NCBI GenBank assembly: GCA_937920335.1
Contig: CALGUT010000522.1
Location: forward strand, 1 to 5,326
Origin: an uncultured Opitutales bacterium
GTDB lineage: Bacteria; Verrucomicrobiota; Verrucomicrobiia; Opitutales; UBA2995
Direction of reading: 5' to 3'
Length of the DNA: 5,326 bases
Shown here: piece after piece, positions 1-5,326 of the stretch
Position numbering within the stretch: position 1 is the stretch's first letter
Layout of the letters: each line of letters begins with the position of its first letter
The notes under the pieces: generated by a model
What the model was told of the DNA's origin: nothing
The model's database searches: none
Seen by the model: only the letters and a program-made list of their open reading frames with translations
Made by a program: the position numbers and the translations under genes

Positions 1-1
1 A

Positions 2-331
2 GATAGCTATGGGCAGCTACGATGCCTCGACCTGACAAACGGCGACCGCGTTTGGGAAGACCTGACGCTTTTGGAGAAGGGCCGCTGGGCAACCGCATTT
101 TTTGTGCAGAACGGAGATAGGACGTGGATCTTTACTGAGAAAGGGGAGCTCATAATTGCTCACTTTACTCCGAAAGGGTTCGAGCGTATCTCTTCTACTA
201 AGATAATTGAGCCTACGACCTTTCTCCCCCGGCGAAATGACAACATTCTTTGGTCTCATCCGGCGTATGCGAATAAACACATATTCGTACGAAATGATCG
301 GGAGCTAATTGCGGTTGATCTTTCTGAGTGA
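2..331 (+). CDS. PQQ-like beta-propeller repeat protein, C-terminal end (5' partial)
   Basis: The reading frame is open from the window edge to the TGA at 329-331, giving 109 residues of a protein whose start lies outside. Near the visible N-terminus the string YGQLRCLDLTNGDRVWE is the typical end of a PQQ-type propeller blade (Tyr-Gly-x-Leu-x-Cys-Leu-Asp, then Asn-Gly and a closing Trp-Glu). Further strands follow (TWIFTEKGELIIA and HIFVRNDRELIAVDLSE), as in the last blades of a BamB-like or quinoprotein-like propeller. Such proteins are usually exported and act as scaffolds or sugar/alcohol dehydrogenase-like enzymes; the part seen here carries no catalytic residue I can name, so function stays open. 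A TTG at 71 lies inside the frame, but the propeller motif upstream of it shows that it is not the start. The next gene begins 3 bases after the stop, which suggests one transcript. I am confident of the fold class and not of the substrate. Confidence 0.8.
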   Translation, partial: DSYGQLRCLDLTNGDRVWEDLTLLEKGRWATAFFVQNGDRTWIFTEKGELIIAHFTPKGFERISSTKIIEPTTFLPRRNDNILWSHPAYANKHIFVRNDRELIAVDLSE

Positions 332-334
332 GTT

Positions 335-1168
335 ATGATTACGAGTTTGGACTGTGTGGATATTTCGGTCATCATTCCTAGCTACAACCGCAAGTCTCTG
401 CTTGGTCGTTGTATTAGCTCTGTAATGACGCAGACAGTTCAACCTGCGGAGATTATTGTAATTGATGATGGCTCAACCGACGAAACAGCTACATGGGTTA
501 GTCGAACATTCCCGATGGTGTCCTTGTCTCAACAGGAGAACTCAGGAGTCAGTTCTGCCAGAAATCTTGGTCTGGTAAAATCTAAATCACCCTGGGTAGC
601 ATTCTTGGATTCAGATGACGTCTGGCTATCTAAAAAACTTGAAAAGCAACTGGATGCATTAACTAGCAACCCTAAGATGAAGCTCTGTCACACTGAGGAA
701 GACTGGCTTTATAACGGAGCGAAGAAAACGGTGCCGGCAGCCTACAGAAAGCAGGGAGGGTGGATTTTTGAACACTGCCTTCCGCGGTGTGCTATTTCGC
801 CCTCGACGGCGTTAATTCATCGTTCCGTTTTCGATGAGGTCGGTATCTTCGATGAGACCTTGCCTGCTTGTGAAGATTATGATCTCTGGCTACGGGTTTC
901 TTCAAAGATGCCGGTGTTGCTGGTCGATGAACCCCTGATAGAAAAACACGGTGGACATTCGGATCAATTATCTAATCAACGTGAACTGGATCGTTATCGA
1001 ATTCAGGCGCTGATTAAGTTTCTTAAATCAGATGAAAAGACTGAGGAATACCGTTTGATGGCAGAAGATCAGCTGAGGAATAGATGTGGAATCTACGCGA
1101 AGGGACTTAAGAAACACGGGCGAGAGACTGAAGCTAAGTACTACTTTTCGATCGCCGAATCTCTATGA
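335..1168 (+). CDS. family 2 glycosyltransferase
   Basis: A complete 277-residue protein with a GT-A fold inverting glycosyltransferase signature. Residues 10-18 (ISVIIPSYN) form the first strand and nucleotide-binding loop, 43-49 (IDDGSTD) is the classic GT2 motif, and 91-97 (LDSDDVW) holds the DxD-type metal and nucleotide-sugar site (D92, D94). Residues 179-187 (CEDYDLWLR) hold the ED motif that normally supplies the catalytic base (E180/D181). GT2 enzymes move a sugar from a nucleotide donor to a glycan or lipid acceptor at the cytosolic face of the membrane; the sugar and acceptor cannot be read from the sequence. There is no membrane segment. The last 40 residues are helical, with a TPR-like pattern (GIYAKGLKKHGRETEAKYYF). 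ATG at 335 is the natural start because the GT2 core begins at residue 10. Only a weak GAG at 330-332 precedes it. The gene follows the propeller gene by 3 bases, so it is probably translated from the same message. Confidence 0.93.
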   Translation: MITSLDCVDISVIIPSYNRKSLLGRCISSVMTQTVQPAEIIVIDDGSTDETATWVSRTFPMVSLSQQENSGVSSARNLGLVKSKSPWVAFLDSDDVWLSKKLEKQLDALTSNPKMKLCHTEEDWLYNGAKKTVPAAYRKQGGWIFEHCLPRCAISPSTALIHRSVFDEVGIFDETLPACEDYDLWLRVSSKMPVLLVDEPLIEKHGGHSDQLSNQRELDRYRIQALIKFLKSDEKTEEYRLMAEDQLRNRCGIYAKGLKKHGRETEAKYYFSIAESL

Positions 1169-1275
1169 ACAGGCTTAAAAGCGTGATGATCTATTGCGGT
1201 AGCAGGGTGGTTAGTCGTCTTCCCCATAATAGCTTTGTGATGGACAGTATTTGCTCCCTTTACTTTATTCAGTGA
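1165..1275 (+). CDS. possible 36-codon ORF overlapping the glycosyltransferase stop
   Basis: The ATG at 1165-1167 shares bases with the glycosyltransferase stop TGA (1166-1168), the ATGA overlap typical of translationally coupled genes. The frame runs 36 codons to TGA at 1273-1275. The product starts MNRLKSVMIYCGSRVV and ends SICSLYFIQ; I see no domain, signal peptide or recognisable family. It may be chance, since a 36-codon open frame is not rare, or the remnant of a lost next gene in the operon. It is listed because the overlap geometry is what a real gene would show. Conservation in relatives would decide. Confidence 0.15.
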   Translation: MNRLKSVMIYCGSRVVSRLPHNSFVMDSICSLYFIQ

Positions 1276-1304
1276 TCATTTCTATCCCCTAAATTAAAAT
1301 ACTG

Positions 1305-2234
1305 ATGAAGCTCCAGACATTTAAATTTCTCATTCTCTCAATCATCCTATCGATTAGCGCTCTTTTGTGGACTGGTTGCTCCTGTGACTCAGAAATCCCC
1401 AACCTTCATTTTCCCATCGAAGTAGGCGAACGCCCGGAGAGTATTACAAAAGGATGGGGCGGAAACTATTTCGTAACGGTTATGAACGGAAAGGAAGACG
1501 GGGATGGAGTCGTAAAGATCATTCAGGGCGAGTCAGTTTCGGTATTCGCCACAGGCCTAAGTGAACCTAAAGGAATTGCATTTGTGAATGACCAATTGGT
1601 GGTAACTGATATCAAGCAAGTTATAGCGATTGACTCGAAAGGTAACACCTCCGTCTTGGCGGGTTCGGATGCCTTTCAATATCCACCCAGTTACTTGAAT
1701 GACGTTTCCGTGGATGCTGATGAGACGGGTGTTTATGTCACGGATATGGGTGCCAACACCAAGATGCGAGGACCTGATGGATTGTGGCCTTTGGACAGTC
1801 CCGAAGCTGCTGCTATGCCGATTGAAGGACGTGTTTACCACATCACGATGGATGGAAAGGTATCTTTGATCGTAGATGCAAATTCGCTGATGACCAATCC
1901 GAATGGCGTGGGTGTGGGCAATGATGGACAGTTGTTGATCGGTGCTTTCTTCAAAGGAAATCTGCTTATTTACAAAGACGGAGAACTATCTGTGTTGGTC
2001 GCTGATCAACTTCGTGGTGCTGACGCGGTTGAGCAGGGAGATGATGGGAATTACTACGTCTCGAGTTGGTCACAAGCAAAGGTCTGGAAGATTTCGGAAG
2101 ACGGTTCTTCGGTTAGCGTTCTGAAGGACGGCTTCCAGTCAGCAGCTGACTTTTACCTTGAGTATAACTATGAACGCCTACTGTTGCCCGACATGCTTGC
2201 TGGCATGGTCTACGACGTTTCGATTAAAGACTAA
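1305..2234 (+). CDS. exported SMP-30/gluconolactonase-like beta-propeller protein, probable lipoprotein
   Basis: A complete 309-residue protein. Residues 1-24 are a signal peptide: a Lys at 2 and 7, a hydrophobic stretch at about 8-22, then WTGC with Cys25 as the likely lipid attachment site. The lipobox is imperfect, with Trp at -3 instead of Leu or Val; Ser at +2 would favour the outer membrane under the E. coli rule. The mature part repeats the pattern of a six-bladed SMP-30/NHL-type propeller, for example LSEPKGIAFVNDQLVVTD (85-102), LNDVSVDADETGVYVTD (131-147) and NPNGVGVGNDGQLLIG (198-213). E45, N132, N200 and D240 sit where SMP-30 family enzymes have their metal and substrate ligands (Glu, Asn, Asn, Asp), so a metal-dependent lactonase-like hydrolase is possible, but ligand-binding only is equally possible. 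ATG 1305 is chosen because the signal peptide starts there; no Shine-Dalgarno sequence precedes it, only AT-rich sequence. The gene stands alone, 136 bases after the glycosyltransferase, and converges on typA. Confidence 0.8.
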   Translation: MKLQTFKFLILSIILSISALLWTGCSCDSEIPNLHFPIEVGERPESITKGWGGNYFVTVMNGKEDGDGVVKIIQGESVSVFATGLSEPKGIAFVNDQLVVTDIKQVIAIDSKGNTSVLAGSDAFQYPPSYLNDVSVDADETGVYVTDMGANTKMRGPDGLWPLDSPEAAAMPIEGRVYHITMDGKVSLIVDANSLMTNPNGVGVGNDGQLLIGAFFKGNLLIYKDGELSVLVADQLRGADAVEQGDDGNYYVSSWSQAKVWKISEDGSSVSVLKDGFQSAADFYLEYNYERLLLPDMLAGMVYDVSIKD

Positions 2235-2260
2235 GGTGTCCACTCAAACGCCGTAATCCT

Positions 2261-2275
2261 GCTCAAGTTATCACG
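2261..2275 (+). repeat. copy 1 of a short repeat GCTCAAGTTnnCACG flanking typA
   Basis: GCTCAAGTTATCACG here matches GCTCAAGTTGACACG at 4170-4184 in 13 of 15 bases and in the same orientation. This copy lies 40 bases beyond the typA stop. It may be a family of small dispersed intergenic repeats or may be chance. Confidence 0.2.
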
Positions 2276-2290
2276 TCAGAAACTGATTAA

Positions 2291-2302
2291 CCCGTCTGCG
2301 GG
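2291..2302. terminator. weak candidate terminator hairpin
   Basis: CCCG at 2291-2294 pairs with CGGG at 2299-2302 around a 4-base loop, between the converging stops. The stem is short, and the following bases AAATTGAG on the + strand give no T tract; on the - strand the stem is followed by TTAATCAG. It is symmetric, so it could serve both genes, but by itself it is too weak to be called with confidence. Confidence 0.15.
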
Positions 2303-2315
2303 AAATTGAGTTCTA

Positions 2316-4148
2316 CTACGATTTCGCTTCCGCTGTCGCGGTTCTACGTTTCTCCTCCTTGCGACGCTCGTTATGATCGAGCAACCGTTTGCGAAGTCTT
2401 AGATTCTCGGGCGTCGCCTCAACCAACTCGTCTGGCTCGATATACTCAATTGCACGTTCGAGGCTGAATCGGATCGGCGGCGTAAGTGCGATCGTTTTGT
2501 CATTTCCGCTCGATCGCATGTTATCCAACTGCTTTTCCTTTGTAGGATTAACAGGCAACGTCTGACTGCGTGGATTCTCCCCAACAATCTGACCAGCGTA
2601 GACCTCATCTCCGGGGCCGACAAACAACTTGCCTCGAGTTTGTAGTACTTCGAGTGAATAAGTTGCCGCTTTTCCCTGATCCATGGAAACCAAGGTACCG
2701 GAGAGGCGAGTGGTTATTTCACCACAGTAAGGACGGTATTCCAGAAACAGGTGACTCATTACGCCATGACCACTGGTCAGGTTTACCAGTTCGCTTTCGA
2801 AGCCGATTAGGCCGCGAGTTGAAATTTCCGCTTCAACCGTTACGCCGGAATGATGATGTTCCAGATTCGTGATCGTCGCCTTTCGTTTACTTAGCGTCTC
2901 CATCACGCCACCCAACATATCAGAAGGAACTTCGACCCAAACACGTTCGATGGGCTCGCATCGCTTTCCATCGATTTCCCTATACAATACACTAGGGCGA
3001 GAAACGAGGACTTCGAAGCCTTCACGGCGCATGGTTTCAACTAGAACGGCAATCTGCATGGCACCCCGCGCATTCACCTTGAAAGTCGTAGACTTGTCTG
3101 TGTCCTCAACGCTGATAGATATATTGGATTGGGTTTCGCGAATGAGGCGTTCCCGTATCTGGCGAGATGTGACCTTTTTGCCTTCGCGGCCAGCAAGAGG
3201 ACCATCGTTGACCGAGAATTCCATTTGGATCGTTGCCGGGTCTATTTCAACGAAGGGAAGTGATTCGGCCTCTGAATTAGCGGATAACGTATCGCCAATA
3301 TCGATGTCGTCGAAACCAGCGAGTCCAATAATATCTCCGGCGATACCTTCTATCGTATCGGAATCTTTTACACTACTATAAGTAAATAGCTTGGTGATCT
3401 TAACCCGTTGCTTGGAACCATCTTTTCTTAGGGCATGGATGGTTTCGCCTTGTTTAATGGAGCCGCTTAAAATGCGTCCGACGGCTACGCGTCCAACAAA
3501 GTCGTTCCAGTCGATGTTGCTGACCAGCATTCTGAACGGTGCATCTTCAACTTCCGGAGCCGGAATGTGATCAACGATAGTTTTAAAGAGAGCGTCCATG
3601 TTATCCCGAGAACCGTCCAGGTCGTGGTCAACCCAGCCCTGCTTAGAGCTACCATAAAGGAAAGGGGCGTTAAATTGTTCTTCGGTGGCTTCAAGGTCCA
3701 AGAAAAGTTCGAGCACTTTGTCATGCACGGCTTCAGGGTCAGCCTGGTCGCGATCCACCTTATTGACGACTACGATAGGCTTCAAGCCATGCGAAAGTGC
3801 TTTCTTAAGGACCCATCGGGTTTGTGCTTGTGGGCCTTCGGCGGCATCAACGAGCAGGAGAACACCATCCACCATTTTCATAACGCGCTCTACTTCAGCG
3901 CCGAAATCGGCGTGACCTGGAGTATCAACGATATTGATAGTCGTTCCTTTCCAGAGGACTGCAGTATTCTTTGCTTTGATCGTAATACCCTTTTCACGTT
4001 CCAGGTCCATAGAGTCCATGACGCGCTCTTCGACCGCCTGGTTTTCGCGATAAGTACCGCCTTCTTGTAACAGTTTGTCGACTAAAGTCGTCTTGCCGTG
4101 ATCAACGTGAGCAATGATTGCTATGTTTCTAATGGTCGTAGATTCCAT
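2316..4148 (-). CDS. typA: translational GTPase TypA/BipA
   Basis: A complete 610-residue ribosome-binding GTPase of the EF-G/LepA superfamily; E. coli BipA has 607 residues. It binds 70S ribosomes and is known in model species for roles in large-subunit assembly, cold growth and stress adaptation. Visible motifs: P-loop AHVDHGKTT (13-21), switch I region with EKGITI (52-57), DTPGH (75-79), and NKVD (129-132). The G5 position reads YGSSKQGW (165-172), a variant of the more usual SA-x form. Domain II begins near residue 204 (PFRMLVSNIDWNDFVGR), followed by the EF-G-like domains III and V (for example EVLVSRPSVLYRE and EPIERVWVEVP) and the BipA-specific C-terminal domain, ending in PPIRFSLERAIEYI and a strongly basic tail. 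The start is fixed: an in-frame stop lies two codons upstream and the next Met is residue 44. There is no Shine-Dalgarno sequence; a run of nine T lies just upstream on the coding strand. It is encoded alone, divergent from the efflux adaptor. Confidence 0.98.
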   Translation of the reverse strand: MESTTIRNIAIIAHVDHGKTTLVDKLLQEGGTYRENQAVEERVMDSMDLEREKGITIKAKNTAVLWKGTTINIVDTPGHADFGAEVERVMKMVDGVLLLVDAAEGPQAQTRWVLKKALSHGLKPIVVVNKVDRDQADPEAVHDKVLELFLDLEATEEQFNAPFLYGSSKQGWVDHDLDGSRDNMDALFKTIVDHIPAPEVEDAPFRMLVSNIDWNDFVGRVAVGRILSGSIKQGETIHALRKDGSKQRVKITKLFTYSSVKDSDTIEGIAGDIIGLAGFDDIDIGDTLSANSEAESLPFVEIDPATIQMEFSVNDGPLAGREGKKVTSRQIRERLIRETQSNISISVEDTDKSTTFKVNARGAMQIAVLVETMRREGFEVLVSRPSVLYREIDGKRCEPIERVWVEVPSDMLGGVMETLSKRKATITNLEHHHSGVTVEAEISTRGLIGFESELVNLTSGHGVMSHLFLEYRPYCGEITTRLSGTLVSMDQGKAATYSLEVLQTRGKLFVGPGDEVYAGQIVGENPRSQTLPVNPTKEKQLDNMRSSGNDKTIALTPPIRFSLERAIEYIEPDELVEATPENLRLRKRLLDHNERRKEEKRRTATAEAKS

Positions 4149-4153
4149 GATTC

Positions 4154-4162
4154 AAAAAAAAA
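4154..4162 (-). promoter_or_regulatory. nine-base homopolymer in the typA leader
   Basis: On the + strand this is nine A in a row, so the typA message carries U9 ending 5 bases before its ATG, exactly where a Shine-Dalgarno sequence would sit. It could act as a U-rich enhancer bound by ribosomal protein S1, or it may simply be an unstructured leader. Its length can change by slippage without touching the reading frame. Confidence 0.3.
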
Positions 4163-4169
4163 TTAAGCC

Positions 4170-4184
4170 GCTCAAGTTGACACG
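4170..4184 (+). repeat. copy 2 of a short repeat GCTCAAGTTnnCACG flanking typA
   Basis: GCTCAAGTTGACACG, in the typA leader, 21 bases before the start codon. It contains the TTGACA string and its CTCAA (4171-4175) can pair with TTGAG at 4188-4192. The partner copy is at 2261-2275 on the other side of the gene. Confidence 0.2.
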
Positions 4185-4323
4185 GGTTTGAGTGATGGCC
4201 AGCCAAAACATGGCCTAGTTCGTGCTAATTTTTTCTCTGTTTCAGAGCTATATTTGTGTGTTTGATCTCACTTTTAGAGGTCTCGGAACAAAGAAAATGT
4301 TGAATAACTTTATCCAGAAATAT

Positions 4324-4360
4324 TTGAGAGGGGGATTGCCAGTATCCTGATTGCTCTCAA
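4324..4360. repeat. 7-bp perfect inverted repeat with a nested 4-bp stem
   Basis: TTGAGAG (4324-4330) is the reverse complement of CTCTCAA (4354-4360). Inside, GGAT (4333-4336) can pair with ATCC (4344-4347) around a 7-base loop. GATTGC also occurs twice as a direct repeat (4334-4339 and 4349-4354), 15 bases apart. It lies about 90 bases upstream of the adaptor gene, so it could be an operator or leader hairpin. No T tract follows, so an intrinsic terminator is unlikely. Confidence 0.25.
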
Positions 4361-4442
4361 GATGCCTCTCCATTGCATCTGATTCGCTGAGCGACAAGGC
4401 CGAATTAGTGCAAGTGTGTGGAACTAAAACTTACTAGAAATT

Positions 4443-4447
4443 GGAAG
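4443..4447 (+). promoter_or_regulatory. ribosome binding site of the efflux adaptor gene
   Basis: GGAAG lies 5 bases before the ATG at 4453 and is the only clear Shine-Dalgarno-like sequence ahead of a gene in this window. It supports ATG 4453 as the start. Confidence 0.6.
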
Positions 4448-4452
4448 AATAG

Positions 4453-5326
4453 ATGTTTAAGAAAATACTGATTACTATAATCGGTCTAGTGGTGATTATC
4501 GGGGCTATTGCCTTCGTATATGTAACGATGATCAAGACACTGATTGACTCAGGAAAGAATTTCCAACTTCCGCCTGAATTCGTATCGAGTGCCACGATAA
4601 CCGAAGAATCTTGGAAACAAACCTTAGAGGCGATTGGAACTCTAACTGCAGTACAAGGCGTAACCGTAAGCTCAGAAGTAGCCGGAAAGATTACGGCCAT
4701 CCATTTTGATTCGGGTGAAGCCGTAAAGGTCGGACAGCTGTTGATTGAGTTAGATACGTCGACTGAGCGGGCCCAGCTCGCCGCCGCTGAAGCTGATCTT
4801 CAACTATCCAATCTAAATCTGGAGCGCATAAAGAAACTCCGAAAGAGCAATACAGTAGCTCAGGCCGAGCTCGACTCAGCGGAAGCGAGTTACCTTTCTT
4901 CATTGGCCCAACTAGATAACATCAATGCGGTGATCCAAAAGAAGAGTATAGTTGCTCCGTTTACAGGCCGACTTGGTATTCGTTTGGTCGATATGGGGCA
5001 GTTCCTAAGCAACGGCGATGCGATCGTGTCTCTCCAATCTCTGGATCCGATTTTCGCAGATTTCTCGTTTCCACAAAAATGGGTATCTGAGGTAACGGTG
5101 GGTATGCCCGTAGAAGTGGAGATTGATGCGTTTCCGGGAGTAACCTTTAGCGGAGAACTCTCTGCTATTACTCCGGAAGTAAATGTCGTTACGAGAACTG
5201 TGAGTTTAAGAGCAACACTGGATAATACTGATGCGCAGTTGCTACCGGGCATGTTCGCCAAGGTTGCCGTGGTCCTTCCAGTTGAAACGTTAAAGAAAGT
5301 TGTTCCTGGCACAGCGATTCTTTACA
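4453..5326 (+). CDS. RND efflux periplasmic adaptor (membrane fusion protein), 3' partial
   Basis: The frame is open from ATG 4453 to the window end: 291 codons, about three quarters of a usual 370-400-residue adaptor. These proteins link an inner-membrane RND pump to an outer-membrane channel. Residues 2-4 (FKK) and a hydrophobic segment at about 5-25 form an uncleaved anchor or signal peptide; there is no lipobox cysteine. The first lipoyl half is at about 73-101 (AGKITAIHFDSGEAVKVGQ), a helical hairpin follows at about 103-163 (TERAQLAAAEADLQLS...), and the second lipoyl half is at 166-198 (IVAPFTGRLGIRLVDMGQFL). A beta-barrel domain comes next, with LDPIFADFSFPQ at its start and LLPGMFAKVAV near the end of the visible part. 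The APFTGRLGIR / LDPIFADF pattern resembles MexH-type adaptors, but the substrate cannot be told. The membrane-proximal end lies outside. An RND permease gene is expected just downstream. The start is supported by GGAAG at 4443-4447. Confidence 0.93.
   Translation, partial: MFKKILITIIGLVVIIGAIAFVYVTMIKTLIDSGKNFQLPPEFVSSATITEESWKQTLEAIGTLTAVQGVTVSSEVAGKITAIHFDSGEAVKVGQLLIELDTSTERAQLAAAEADLQLSNLNLERIKKLRKSNTVAQAELDSAEASYLSSLAQLDNINAVIQKKSIVAPFTGRLGIRLVDMGQFLSNGDAIVSLQSLDPIFADFSFPQKWVSEVTVGMPVEVEIDAFPGVTFSGELSAITPEVNVVTRTVSLRATLDNTDAQLLPGMFAKVAVVLPVETLKKVVPGTAILY

Larger units (their letters stand above)
2235..2315. other. convergent intergenic gap (lipoprotein gene / typA)
   Basis: This 81-base gap between two converging genes should hold the terminators of both. 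It contains only weak structure: an imperfect inverted repeat GTTATCA (2267-2273) / TGATTAAC (2284-2291), and a 4-bp stem CCCG-TCTG-CGGG at 2291-2302. Neither is followed by a clear run of T on either strand. Termination may be Rho-dependent or occur by a structure that I cannot judge. Next to it, typA ends in two adjacent TAG codons (reverse complement of 2313-2318). Confidence 0.5.
4149..4452. promoter_or_regulatory. divergent intergenic region between typA and the efflux adaptor gene
   Basis: These 304 bases separate two genes that point away from each other, so promoters for both must lie here or inside the flanking genes. No ORF longer than about 17 codons is present. I found no pair of -35 and -10 boxes at good spacing on either strand. 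A perfect TTGACA occurs at 4177-4182 (+ strand), but no TATAAT-like box follows at 16-19 bases. Small inverted repeats are GGCCA (4197-4201) / TGGCC (4211-4215), CTCTG (4235-4239) / CAGAG (4243-4247), and TTGAGAG (4324-4330) / CTCTCAA (4354-4360). A T-rich stretch (4229-4234) lies between the first two. The region may carry leader RNA structure or operators; none matches a regulator site I know. Confidence 0.5.

Noticed and set aside
1196..1250. A string resembling a tRNA D-arm (GTAGCAGGGTGGTTAG)
   Set aside because: No matching T-arm (GGTTCGA-like), acceptor stem or CCA end can be placed at the right distance, so it is a chance resemblance.
1942..2124. A 60-codon + strand frame, and a 94-codon - strand frame at 1557-1841, inside the lipoprotein gene
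   Set aside because: Both overlap the propeller-coding frame fully and have no recognisable content.
3567..4070. A 167-codon open frame on the + strand opposite typA, and similar ones at 2570-2872 and 2869-3381
   Set aside because: They lie wholly inside the unmistakable typA gene on the other strand, and their products show no domain. They are by-products of typA codon usage.
4177..4182. A perfect TTGACA as a -35 box of a + strand promoter
   Set aside because: At 16-19 bases downstream the sequence is GC-rich (GGCCAGCC region) with no -10-like hexamer, and it lies 270 bases before the adaptor start.
4235..4247. CTCTG-TTT-CAGAG hairpin as an intrinsic terminator
   Set aside because: The T run precedes the hairpin on the + strand and an A run follows it on the - strand, the wrong arrangement for termination, and it lies between divergent genes where no transcript needs to end.
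4434..5312. Three - strand open frames opposite the efflux adaptor gene
   Set aside because: The + strand frame over the same bases is a clear RND adaptor with lipoyl, hairpin and barrel segments. The antisense products show no domain.
1..5326. Search for CRISPR arrays, insertion sequences, toxin-antitoxin pairs, phage or defence genes
   Set aside because: No regularly spaced repeats, transposase-like proteins or small paired genes were seen; every long frame is accounted for by common families.

Overview
The window looks like ordinary chromosomal DNA from a Gram-negative bacterium of moderate GC content (by eye a little under 50 %). A lipoprotein-type leader, a membrane-anchored RND efflux adaptor and a PQQ-type beta-propeller protein all point to a cell with an outer membrane. 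The style of the propeller protein and of TypA, and start codons that mostly lack a clear Shine-Dalgarno sequence, make me lean towards Verrucomicrobiota (Opitutae-like). That placement is recall and inference, not proof.

Left part (about 1-1275, + strand): the C-terminal end of a PQQ-like beta-propeller protein is followed after 3 bases by a complete family 2 glycosyltransferase, so the two are probably co-transcribed. A 36-codon ORF overlaps the glycosyltransferase stop in an ATGA arrangement; it may be chance or a gene remnant.

Middle part (1305-4148): a secreted, probably lipid-anchored SMP-30/gluconolactonase-like beta-propeller protein lies on the + strand and converges, across an 81-base gap, on a complete typA/bipA gene on the - strand. 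TypA is a translational GTPase with all its G motifs visible, and it gives the clearest identification in the window.

Right part (4149-5326): a 304-base non-coding region separates the divergent typA gene and the periplasmic adaptor (membrane fusion protein) of an RND-type efflux pump. The adaptor is cut by the window end after 291 codons. The non-coding region holds a T-rich typA leader, several short inverted repeats and a good ribosome binding site for the adaptor, but no convincing consensus promoter.

The genes do not form one pathway: envelope or surface glycan functions, a housekeeping ribosome-associated GTPase and the start of an efflux operon simply sit side by side. I saw no CRISPR array, transposase, RNA gene, phage gene or defence system, and no evidence for an undescribed system. 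The findings are modest.
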